In this document: positions 58,001-64,000 of the stretch, in pieces
Layout: each line of letters starts with the position of its first letter
How positions within the stretch are numbered: position 1 is the first letter of the stretch
DNA from: Pararhizobium polonicum
GTDB lineage: Bacteria > Pseudomonadota > Alphaproteobacteria > Rhizobiales > Rhizobiaceae
DNA length: 64,000 nt
Assembly (NCBI RefSeq): GCF_001687365.1
Contig: NZ_LGLV01000007.1
Span: 1-64,000 of the forward strand
Reading direction: 5' to 3'
Made by a program: the position numbers and the translations under genes
The notes under the pieces: model-generated
The model's database searches: none
Seen by the model: the letters and a program-made list of their open reading frames with translations, nothing else
Told to the model about the DNA's origin: nothing

Positions 58001-58239
58001 ATGTAGAGCATGTCCTGGACGCCGTTGATCGACTCCTCCAGCGGCGTTGCCACCGTTTCGGCGATCACCTTCGGGTTGGCACCGGGATAGTTGGCTCGCA
58101 CAACGACGGACGGCGGCACCACGTCTGGATATTCCGAGATCGGCAGGATCGTCATCGCGATCAGGCCGCCAAGGAAGATGATGAAAGAAAGCACGCCCGC
58201 GAAGACCGGGCGATCGATGAAGAATCTGGAGATATTCAT
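55009..58239 (-). CDS. RND efflux pump inner-membrane transporter (HAE1, MexF-like)
   Basis: A 1076-residue proton-driven drug exporter. The N-terminus MNISRFFIDRPVFAGVLSFI and YPDVVPPSVVVRANYPGANP match the MexF/AcrB group. The fourth-helix charge motif appears as VLAIGIVVDDAIVVVENVERN, and twelve membrane helices and two large periplasmic loops fit its length. It is 39 bases downstream of the adaptor gene. No outer-membrane channel gene is in the window, so it must borrow a TolC-type protein. Confidence 0.96.
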   Translation of the reverse strand: MNISRFFIDRPVFAGVLSFIIFLGGLIAMTILPISEYPDVVPPSVVVRANYPGANPKVIAETVATPLEESINGVQDMLYMSSQATTDGLMTLTVTFKLGTDPDQAQQLVQNRVSQAEPRLPEEVRRLGITTIKSSPDLMMVVHLTSPQGRYDMTYLRNYALINVKDRLARIDGVGQVQLFGSGDYSMRIWLDPQKMAQLGLSASDIVNEIRAQNVQAAAGVIGSSPNQEGVDLQLSVNAQGRLQSEDEFGEIIIKTSPTGAITRLRDVSRIELGSAEYSLRSLLDNKQAVAIPVFQAPGSNAIEIADQVRATMQEVKASMPQDVDYEIVYDTTQFVRASIEAVIHTLLEAIALVVIVVIIFLQTWRASIIPLIAVPVSIVGTFAVMQMLGFSINALSLFGLVLAIGIVVDDAIVVVENVERNIEDGLPPREATYKAMTEVSGPIIAIALVLVAVFVPLAFISGLTGQFYKQFALTIAISTVISAFNSLTLSPALAALLLRGHDAPKDRLTRVMDFLFGWFFRGFNAVFSRGSRAYSSGVKGVISRKTLMMGVYLLLIGATVFLFKAVPGGFVPPQDKQYLVGFTQLPDGASLDRTEDVIRRISDIALKVPGVENAIAFPGLSINGFTNSSNAGIVFLSLKPFEERTTPDLSAGAIAGRLNQELSVIQESFSAIFPPPPVQGLGAIGGFKLQLEDKAGLGYEALDAAVKGFMAKAYTTPELVGMFSSYQVNVPQLYADVDRAKARQLNVPLTEIFNTLQIYLGSVYVNDFNKFGRTYSVRVQADANYRAQAEDIGKLEVRSNSGEMIPLSAVLNVTSSAGPERAMRYNGFLSADINGNTAPGYSSGQARAAVERIAAETLPAGVTFEWTELTYQEIIAGNTGILIFPLSILLVFLVLAAQYESLSLPLSIIMIIPMALLAALGGVWLTGGDNNVFTQIGLIVLVGLSAKNAILIVEFARELEFEGATPFEAVIKASRLRLRPILMTSMAFIMGVVPLVISTGAGAEMRHAMGVAVFSGMIGVTLFGLFLTPVFYVLVRALTGNRPLKKSGAHAVAHEPAPVTHLHGQPSLPGLEAAE

Positions 58240-58278
58240 GGCGTGATCCGCCCTTGTTCTTAAGTGCCGGAGAAAGGC

Positions 58279-59499
58279 TTAATTGGTTATCGATGCCTGC
58301 TGCTGCGGATTGGCAGCCGGGTTCATGGAGACCATTTCAGGTGCCACGAGCGCGCCGGGACGAATGCGCTGCAGGCCATTGACGACGATGCGTTCATTGG
58401 CTTTCAGACCCGCCGTTACCACCCGCAGGCCATCGGATTTCATGCCGACGGATATTTCGCGATATTCGGTGGTGTTGTCCGGCTTGACGACCATCACAAA
58501 TTTCTTGTTCTGGTCGGTGCCGATGGCCCGTTCATGGACGAGCACGGCGTCTTCCGACTTGGCCTGACCCATGCTTAGACGTGCAAACTGCCCCGGTATC
58601 AAGGCGCCGTTGGCGTTGTCGAACACGGCGCGCACGCGGATCGTGCCGCTATCCGGATTGACGCTGTTGTCAATCAGCTGAAGCTTGCCCTTGACGTTCG
58701 GCTGACCGGCGACATCCATGCGGACAGGAACGCGGTCGATAAAGTTGCGGGCGTTCTCGCCCTCCGGCAGTTCGGCGAGGATACCGGAGACGATCCGTTC
58801 GTCGGCTTCGAAGCTGGCATAGATCGGGCTGAGCGAGACGAGCCTGGTGAGGATCGGCGAGGAAGGACCGGCGGCGATCAGGTTGCCGGCGGTGATCTCG
58901 ATCTTGCCGACGCGGCCGGTGATCGGGGCGCGGATTTCGGTGTAACCCAGATTGAGCGCTGCCGATTGCAGCACGGCACGGGCCGCTTCCAGATCGGCCT
59001 CGGCGCTGGCCAGGCCGTTCATGCGCTGGTCGACTTCGCTCTGCGAAACGGCGTTGGAGGCCAGCAGCTGCTGGCCGCGCTTCAGCTCAATACGTGCAAG
59101 AGAGGCGCGGGCTTCAGCTGCGGTAACGCTTGCCTGCGCGCGGGCGACTTCGGCCTGGAAGGGGGCCGGGTCGATGGTGACGAGCAGATCGCCCTTCTGG
59201 ACGATGGCGCCTTCCTGGAAATGGACCGACTGAATGGCACCGGCAACGCGCGAGCGCAGTTCGACATGATCGATCGCTTCAAGGCGCCCGGAGAATTCGC
59301 TCCATTGCGTCACTGATCTCGCCTCGACGAGCGCGACGGAAACGGGAACAGCAACAGGGGCTGCGGTGGATGCGTCGGCCGCGTTGCCGCTGCCGGACGG
59401 GCTGCCCTGAAGGCTGAAGAAGATCGTCGGCGCGACGGTTGCCACGGCAAGGACGAGGCCAGTGGTGAGAAGTCTGGTTCTGAAAGTTCCGAATGACAT
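58279..59499 (-). CDS. RND efflux pump periplasmic adaptor (MexE-like)
   Basis: A 406-residue membrane-fusion protein. It has an N-terminal membrane anchor without lipobox cysteine, the lipoyl half-motif VELRSRVAGAIQSVHFQEGAIVQKGDLLVTIDP, a coiled-coil hairpin around ASVTAAEARASLARIELKRGQQLL, and the second lipoyl half ITGRVGKIEIT. It is divergent from the TetR regulator with two palindromes between. AGGATAA precedes the ATG. Confidence 0.95.
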   Translation of the reverse strand: MSFGTFRTRLLTTGLVLAVATVAPTIFFSLQGSPSGSGNAADASTAAPVAVPVSVALVEARSVTQWSEFSGRLEAIDHVELRSRVAGAIQSVHFQEGAIVQKGDLLVTIDPAPFQAEVARAQASVTAAEARASLARIELKRGQQLLASNAVSQSEVDQRMNGLASAEADLEAARAVLQSAALNLGYTEIRAPITGRVGKIEITAGNLIAAGPSSPILTRLVSLSPIYASFEADERIVSGILAELPEGENARNFIDRVPVRMDVAGQPNVKGKLQLIDNSVNPDSGTIRVRAVFDNANGALIPGQFARLSMGQAKSEDAVLVHERAIGTDQNKKFVMVVKPDNTTEYREISVGMKSDGLRVVTAGLKANERIVVNGLQRIRPGALVAPEMVSMNPAANPQQQASITN

Positions 59500-59592
59500 G
59501 GCGGTTATCCTGAATTATGCCTCGGGAGGAGGGCGGCCCATCAGTCCGTCGTGGGAGGCGAGGGATTTGGGCAAAGGTTGCATTGACGTTCA

Positions 59593-59606
59593 ATACCGTT
59601 CGGTAT
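59593..59606. promoter_or_regulatory. TetR-family operator 1 at efflux promoter
   Basis: ATACCGTTCGGTAT, inverted arms ATACCG/CGGTAT around TT. It lies downstream of a minus-strand TTGACA (59635-59630), where it would block efflux-operon transcription, and near a plus-strand TTGACG at 59583-59588. Confidence 0.75.
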
Positions 59607-59647
59607 AGAAATAGGTTCACCAGCCGATCGCTGTCAATCGAATTATG

Positions 59648-59659
59648 TACCGATCGGTA
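59648..59659. promoter_or_regulatory. TetR-family operator 2 at regulator promoter
   Basis: TACCGATCGGTA, a perfect 12-bp palindrome sharing the TACCG/CGGTA arms with operator 1. It overlaps a TATAAA at 59658-59663 that may be the -10 of the regulator gene, 26 bases before its start codon, consistent with autorepression. Confidence 0.72.
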
Positions 59660-59685
59660 TAAAAAAATTCGGGAGGGCCCACCCC

Positions 59686-60285
59686 ATGGGACGGCCAAGA
59701 GAGTTCGATGTCGATGATGCCCTTGAGACGGCCATGGAGCTGTTCTGGCGAAAGGGCTATGAAGGCACGTCTCTCACTGACCTGACCGAAGGAATGGGCA
59801 TCACCAAGCCAAGCCTCTACGGCGTCTTCGGCAATAAGGAAGGTCTCTTTCTGAAAGCGCTGGAGCGTTACGAGCGCACCAAGATGAACTTCTTTCATGA
59901 AGCGCTCAAGGAGCCGAAGGCTCGCGATGTCGCCGAGAAGATTCTCAGGGGCTTTGCTGATTCCCAGACGGCTGAAACCGGTCCCAGCGGCTGCATGGGA
60001 ATCAATGGTGCGCTTGCCTGCAGCGAAGCGGCGGCCGAAATCCAGAAATGTCTGATTGAAAACCGCCATCGCGGCGAGCGGGATCTCGGCCGGCGGTTCG
60101 AGCGTGCCGCACAGGAGGGCGACCTGCCTGCGGGGCAGGAGCCCTACGATCTCGCCCGATATGTCATGACCATCTCGCAGGGAACGGCCATTCAGGCGGC
60201 GTCCGGCGCGGATCGCGCGGCGCTTTATCGCGTCATCGACATGGCCCTGCAGTTCTGGCCGGTGTCTGCCGCTCGAAACGGCTGA
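59686..60285 (+). CDS. TetR/AcrR-family regulator of the efflux pump
   Basis: A 199-residue repressor. The N-terminal HTH (about residues 26-50, GTSLTDLTEGMGITKPSLYGVFGNKEGLF) is typical; the C-terminal ligand-binding part contains GCMGINGALACSEAAAEIQ, a pattern of the TetR group with TetR_C_6-like domains. GGGAGGG precedes the ATG. It is divergent from the pump genes with two matching operators in the 186-base gap, so it should repress the pump until an inducer binds. Confidence 0.94.
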   Translation: MGRPREFDVDDALETAMELFWRKGYEGTSLTDLTEGMGITKPSLYGVFGNKEGLFLKALERYERTKMNFFHEALKEPKARDVAEKILRGFADSQTAETGPSGCMGINGALACSEAAAEIQKCLIENRHRGERDLGRRFERAAQEGDLPAGQEPYDLARYVMTISQGTAIQAASGADRAALYRVIDMALQFWPVSAARNG

Positions 60286-60305
60286 TTATATTCACGATTT
60301 AAGTT

Positions 60306-60319
60306 CCATATACAACATG
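60306..60319. promoter_or_regulatory. Second copy of a 14-base HutC-region motif
   Basis: CCATATACAACATG here is identical to 61188-61201 at the HutC/importer operator. It lies in the short gap between the 3' ends of the TetR and HutC genes. It contains a TTGTATAT half-site on the other strand, like HutC-type operators. Confidence 0.45.
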
Positions 60320-60339
60320 ACGAGTGTTTCGCAGAAAGA

Positions 60340-61107
60340 TCAGTCCTCGGACATCTTTCCGTTGCGCGATTCGAGCCGATAGCGGTTGCCGGGATAGACG
60401 AGCCGGGCAAAGGAGACGACGCGTTTGGACGACCATGTGCGCCGCCGGATGAGCAGGCAGGGCTCGGTACGCAGGATCACCAGCAGCTTGCATTCCCATG
60501 GCTGCGGCATGGCTGCCTCGACGATATGTTCGGAGCCGCTCAAGGGGGCTTCGGCGGTGAGGTAGGCGTTCGGCGTCAGTGTTGTGAAGTCCTGATCGAG
60601 ATAGCCGGGGGCGGCTTCCGGGTTGACGAAACGATCCTCTATCTGGACGGGAACGCCGTTTTCACTGTGCACGATCAGCGAATGAAATACCGGTGCACCG
60701 ATCGGCAGGCCGAGTGCATCCGCCACGTCAGGGGCCGCCGTCTCCTGCGCCAGAACGATCACAGATGCCTGGTGCGTATGGCCCCGCTCGTCGATTTCCT
60801 CGGCAATGTTGCGGACTTCGAAGAGTTCGGAGTAGCCTTTGCGTTCGGCAACGAAGGAGCCGACGCCCTGGATGCGCACCAGTTCGCCTTCGTTTGCGAG
60901 TTCGCGCAGCGCCCGGTTGGCGGTCATCTTGCTGACGCCCAGTTCGGCAACCAGTTCGTTCTCCGAGGGGACGCGATGTTTCGGGGGCCACTCGCCGCTC
61001 TGGATGCGGTCGAGGATCATCTGTTTGACCCCGGCATAAAGCGGCGCGTTGTCGCCTTCGACCGTTTCCCATTTCAGAATCGCGTTTTGTTCGGTGCTGC
61101 GCTTCAT
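60340..61107 (-). CDS. hutC: GntR-family regulator, HutC type (UTRA domain)
   Basis: A 255-residue repressor. The GntR winged helix (about residues 22-90) has VPSENELVAELGVSKMTANRALRELANEGELVRIQGVGSFV, and a UTRA ligand domain follows, with FHSLIVHSENGVPVQIEDRFVNPEAAP, characteristic of HutC histidine-utilisation repressors (urocanate-responsive). It is divergent from an amino acid importer and likely represses it. AAGGA lies 8 bases before the ATG. No hut catabolic genes are in view. Confidence 0.9.
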   Translation of the reverse strand: MKRSTEQNAILKWETVEGDNAPLYAGVKQMILDRIQSGEWPPKHRVPSENELVAELGVSKMTANRALRELANEGELVRIQGVGSFVAERKGYSELFEVRNIAEEIDERGHTHQASVIVLAQETAAPDVADALGLPIGAPVFHSLIVHSENGVPVQIEDRFVNPEAAPGYLDQDFTTLTPNAYLTAEAPLSGSEHIVEAAMPQPWECKLLVILRTEPCLLIRRRTWSSKRVVSFARLVYPGNRYRLESRNGKMSED

Positions 61108-61158
61108 ATGCTTATTCCTTGGGCGAAATTAAATTTGCATCCAAATACGGCCGACCAC

Positions 61159-61201
61159 TTGCATACCATAAAAATTCGCATATGGTACCATATACAACAT
61201 G
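61159..61201 (+). promoter_or_regulatory. Promoter and GntR/HutC-type operator of the amino acid importer
   Basis: TTGCAT (61159-61164), 16-base spacer, TATGGT (61181-61186) forms a candidate promoter. The perfect palindrome ATATGGTACCATAT (61180-61193) overlaps the -10, and a TTGTATAT half-site on the other strand (within 61188-61201) resembles known HutC operators. Confidence 0.65.
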
Positions 61202-61307
61202 GGCGCACAGGATCATTTTTGAGGCCTTGTCATCCATCATGGAATTGGTAGAGCCGGCGCAAGATCGGCGGGCGTTGTCGAAGGTAAATTCTCAGAGGAG
61301 AAATGGA

Positions 61308-62147
61308 ATGAATCTGTCTCAATTTTTGACGGCGGGCGCCGTCGTGCTTGCAACGCTTGCGGCTCCGCAGGCTCAGGCCAAGGACTGGAAGACCGTCACG
61401 ATCACGCTCGAAGGTGCTTATGCGCCATGGAACATCACCAATCCGGACGGCACGCTGGGTGGTTTCGAGCCGGAACTCGCCAAGTATCTCTGCGATCATA
61501 TGAAGGTCGAGTGCACGCTGGTCGCTTCCGATTGGGATGGCATGATCCCGGCGCTCAATGCCGGCAAGTTCGATGTGATCATGGATGCGCTGTCGATCAC
61601 CGAAGAGCGCAAGAAGATCATCGATTTCACCATTCCCTACGCCCATACGCACGCGGCTTTCGCGACGCTCAAGGATAGCCCGCTGGCCAATGCCGCTGGC
61701 ACCGGCACTGTCGTCAAGCTCGATCCGGGCGCGACGGGCGTCAAGGATGTCGAGGCGATGAAGGCAGCCTTTGCCGGAAAGACCATCGGCATCCAGGCTG
61801 CGACCGTCTATTCCAAGTTCATCTATGACAATTTCGGCGATGTTGCCACGGTGCGCGAATACAAGACCGGCGCCGAGCGCGACCTGGATCTCGAAAGCGG
61901 CCGCATCGATCTCGTCTTTGACGATGCCGTCTACCTGATCTCCGCCTTTGAAAAGTCCAACGATACCATGGCCTTCACCGGCCCGGAAATCGGCGGCACG
62001 ATCTTCGGCAGCGGCGAGGGCCTCGGTATCCGCCAGGCCGATACCGACCTGCGCGACATGTTCAACAAGGCCATCCAGTCTGCCCTCGACGACGGTACGA
62101 TCAAGACCCTGTCGATGAAGTGGTTCAAGACCGACGTTACCCCCTGA
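61308..62147 (+). CDS. ABC transporter substrate-binding protein, polar amino acid family 3
   Basis: A 279-residue HisJ/ArgT-type binding protein. The signal peptide (MNLSQFLTAGAVVLATLAAPQAQA) is cleaved probably after AQA. GGFEPELAKYLCDHMKVECTLVASDWDGMIPALNAGKFDVIMDALSITEERKK is the family signature. GAGGAG precedes the ATG at 61308. With hutC divergent, histidine (or urocanate) is the most likely ligand; other basic amino acids are possible. Confidence 0.93.
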   Translation: MNLSQFLTAGAVVLATLAAPQAQAKDWKTVTITLEGAYAPWNITNPDGTLGGFEPELAKYLCDHMKVECTLVASDWDGMIPALNAGKFDVIMDALSITEERKKIIDFTIPYAHTHAAFATLKDSPLANAAGTGTVVKLDPGATGVKDVEAMKAAFAGKTIGIQAATVYSKFIYDNFGDVATVREYKTGAERDLDLESGRIDLVFDDAVYLISAFEKSNDTMAFTGPEIGGTIFGSGEGLGIRQADTDLRDMFNKAIQSALDDGTIKTLSMKWFKTDVTP

Positions 62148-62157
62148 TTCCGCATTC

Positions 62158-62189
62158 GCCCGCCGCTTGCTATTTCGCTTGCGGCGGGC
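62158..62189 (+). repeat. Hairpin between binding-protein and permease genes
   Basis: Perfect 9-bp stem GCCCGCCGC (62158-62166) / GCGGCGGGC (62181-62189), 14-base loop, no T-run. It follows the binding-protein stop by about ten bases and probably protects that part of the mRNA so that binding protein exceeds permease. Confidence 0.6.
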
Positions 62190-62287
62190 ACACTTGCTGC
62201 GGCGGGCCGTTTCTCATCGGTGCGGCCTGCCATATCACTTGACGATCGGGAAACCGGCTGGGCCGGAAACGACGGGGCGCCTGCGGC

Positions 62288-63010
62288 ATGGCACTACTTC
62301 AAATGATCGGATTTGGCCCCACCGGCTGGGGCGGGCTGCTTTTGGTCGCTGCCCTGATGACGCTGTGCGTCACCGGCGTGGCGCTCTTGATCGGCGCCAT
62401 TCTCGGCTCGCTGGTCGCCTGGGCCAAGCTGTCGGGCAGCCGGATACTGCGGACGATCGGTGGCACCTATACAACGGTGTTTCGCGGTGTCCCTGAACTG
62501 CTGATCATCTATCTCGTCTATTTCGGCGGATCGAGCGCGGTCACCGCCATCGGTACGGCGATGGGCTATGAGGGCTTTCTCGGCCTTCCGTCCTTTGCCG
62601 CCGGCGCGCTTGCCGTCGGCATCATTTCCGGTGCCTATCAGGCCGAAGTCTTTCGCGGCGCCTACCTTGCCATTCCCAAGGGTGAGCTGGAAGCGGCGCA
62701 GGCGATCGGCATGAACAGGCGACTGCGCTTTCGCCGCATCATCGGCCCGCAGGTGTTCCGGTTCGCCATTCCGGGCATCGGCAATGTCTGGCAGCTCAGC
62801 CTGAAGGATTCGGCCCTCGTATCGGTAACCGGTCTGGCGGACCTGATGCGCACCAGCCAGGTCGCCGCCGGATCGACACGGCAGCATTTCCTGTTCTTCA
62901 TCGTCGGCGGCTGCCTCTACCTGATCCTCACCAGCTTCTCGGACCGCATTTTCACCAGCGCCGAAAAGCGCGCCAATCGCAGCATGCCGACCAGTCTCGG
63001 CCAGGCCTGA
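62288..63010 (+). CDS. Polar amino acid ABC transporter permease (HisQ-like)
   Basis: A 240-residue His/Glu/Gln/Arg-type permease. The N-terminal RTIGGTYTTVFRGVPELLIIYLVYFGG and EAA loop GELEAAQAIGMNRRLRFRRIIGPQVFRFAIPG are typical of HisQ. About five helices. The ribosome-binding site is weak (GGGGCG). It is 15 bases upstream of the second permease. Confidence 0.94.
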   Translation: MALLQMIGFGPTGWGGLLLVAALMTLCVTGVALLIGAILGSLVAWAKLSGSRILRTIGGTYTTVFRGVPELLIIYLVYFGGSSAVTAIGTAMGYEGFLGLPSFAAGALAVGIISGAYQAEVFRGAYLAIPKGELEAAQAIGMNRRLRFRRIIGPQVFRFAIPGIGNVWQLSLKDSALVSVTGLADLMRTSQVAAGSTRQHFLFFIVGGCLYLILTSFSDRIFTSAEKRANRSMPTSLGQA

Positions 63011-63025
63011 TCAAGGAGACGCGCG

Positions 63026-63736
63026 ATGGATATCGCCTTCATGTTCGAGACCATGAAAACGCTGCTGGCCGCATTGCCGATGACGCTGGCGCTGTTTGCC
63101 TTTTCCGTCTTCTTTGGCGGAATACTGGCGCTCGTCATCGTCTGGATGCGGGTGAGCGGCAATGCCGTCGCCCGTAATTTCGCCAAGGGCTATATTTTCA
63201 TCTTCCGCGGCTCGCCGTTGCTGATCCAGATGTTCCTGATCTTCTACGGCCTCGGGCAGTTCGGTTTCATCCGCTACAGTTTCCTCTGGCCGGCGCTGCG
63301 CGAACCCTTTGTCTGCGCGGTGCTGGCGCTGGCGCTGTGCACGGCCGGCTACACGGCTGAAATCTTCCGCTTCGGCCTGCGCGCCATTCCGGCCAAGGAG
63401 ATCGAGGCGGCCCGTTCCGTCGGCATGTCCGGCTTTCTCCTGACGCGGCGCATCCTGGCGCCGATCGCCTTTCGCCATGCGCTTCCGGCCTATTCGACCG
63501 AAGTGGTGATGATGGTGAAATCGACCGCACTGGCCAGTCTGGTGACGGTCTGGGAAGTGACCGGGGTCGCCCAGCGGCTGATTTCGCAGACCTACCGCAC
63601 GATGGAAGTTTTCCTGTGCGCCGCCATCATCTACCTGCTTTTGAATTTCCTGATCCTGCAGGCCATGTCCCTGCTGGAATACAAGCTGACCCCGCACCGC
63701 CGTGCAGCGCCCCTGTTTCCGGTGCCGCAGCGATGA
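63026..63736 (+). CDS. Polar amino acid ABC transporter permease (HisM-like)
   Basis: A 236-residue permease paired with the HisQ-like protein. The motif FRGSPLLIQMFLIFYGLGQFG and EAA loop KEIEAARSVGMSGFLLTRRILAPIAFRHALPAYS match HisM. AAGGAG precedes the ATG; its stop overlaps the next start (ATGA). Confidence 0.94.
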   Translation: MDIAFMFETMKTLLAALPMTLALFAFSVFFGGILALVIVWMRVSGNAVARNFAKGYIFIFRGSPLLIQMFLIFYGLGQFGFIRYSFLWPALREPFVCAVLALALCTAGYTAEIFRFGLRAIPAKEIEAARSVGMSGFLLTRRILAPIAFRHALPAYSTEVVMMVKSTALASLVTVWEVTGVAQRLISQTYRTMEVFLCAAIIYLLLNFLILQAMSLLEYKLTPHRRAAPLFPVPQR

Positions 63737-64000
63737 ACCCGACGATCCTCAACCAGACTGGAACGACCATGGCAGGCACGACCCGGCTTTCCGTCCGCAA
63801 TATCCGCAAGAGTTTCGGTACGCATGAGGTGCTGCGCGGCATCTCGCTCGAGGCGCGCGACGGCGACGTCATTTCGCTGCTGGGCGCCAGCGGTTCGGGC
63901 AAATCGACATTCCTGCGCTGTATCAACCTTCTGGAAATCGCCGACCATGGCGAGATTTCCGTCGATGGCGAGCTGATCCAGATGGTGGAACGCGGTGGCC
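63733..64000 (+). CDS. Polar amino acid ABC transporter ATP-binding protein (HisP-like), partial
   Basis: The first 89 codons of an ATPase cut by the window end. Walker A GASGSGKST is followed by FLRCINLLEIADHGEISVDGE, typical of HisP/GlnQ. The start at 63733 overlaps the permease stop (ATGA); an in-frame ATG at 63769 is the more family-like beginning. It completes the importer. Confidence 0.92.
   Translation, partial: MNPTILNQTGTTMAGTTRLSVRNIRKSFGTHEVLRGISLEARDGDVISLLGASGSGKSTFLRCINLLEIADHGEISVDGELIQMVERGG

Noticed and set aside
56734..58263. 509-codon plus-strand frame opposite the RND transporter
   Set aside because: Antisense to a certain gene and rich in Asp, Arg and His without structure.

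Overview
The window looks like a chromosomal segment of a Rhizobiaceae-type alphaproteobacterium (Agrobacterium/Rhizobium/Neorhizobium-like). The basis is high GC with strong third-position bias, the 3' end of a rhizobial 5S rRNA followed by an initiator tRNA-Met, CIRCE-controlled groESL, an EcfG-type (GGAAC-N17-CGTT) promoter, two intergenic palindromic repeats of rhizobial type, and many ABC importers with LacI/GntR regulators. The species cannot be fixed from the sequence alone. I see no IS element, prophage or CRISPR array.

Layout. 1-290: end of an rrn operon (5S, tRNA-fMet). 320-11461: a LacI-type repressor divergent from an operon holding a PotABCD-type importer, HyuA/HyuB hydantoinase subunits, a glyoxalase-like protein and a PuuB/DadA-type FAD oxidase, probably uptake and breakdown of a nitrogenous compound. 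11503-16464: prkA-yeaH-spoVR stress operon (minus strand) behind an EcfG-type promoter. 16863-18893: a phosphoribosyltransferase and a divergent M20 amidohydrolase. 18912-26645: a purine/nucleoside operon (LacI regulator, PotABCD-type importer, nucleoside hydrolase, adenine deaminase) headed by a 32-bp perfect palindrome. 26788-31956: SDR protein, rsgA, groES-groEL and two small unknown proteins.

32127-51690 is a polysaccharide region. One minus-strand operon carries a chain-length/export protein, Wzy-like polymerase, polysaccharide deacetylase, three glycosyltransferases and a secreted glycoside hydrolase. Next to it lie a Wzx-like flippase, two paralogous GNAT-type proteins, a PrmC-like methyltransferase without its N-terminal domain, and a tight operon of AsnB-like amidotransferase, acyl carrier protein, AMP-forming ligase and NadE-like ATP-pyrophosphatase. 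I read the last set as a candidate carrier-protein pathway that makes an acyl, aminoacyl or amide decoration for the polymer. It is the most interesting system in the window.

52066-64000: a small membrane protein, a soluble PAS-PAS chemoreceptor with a C-terminal CheR-docking pentapeptide, a MexEF-like RND pump with a divergent TetR regulator and two operators, and a HutC-type regulator divergent from a polar amino acid (probably histidine) ABC importer whose ATPase gene runs off the window end.

Starts were chosen from ribosome-binding sites and overlaps. Several genes, notably in the polysaccharide operon, appear to begin at TTG or GTG, coupled to the preceding gene. Long open frames antisense to real genes are common here and are treated as composition artefacts.
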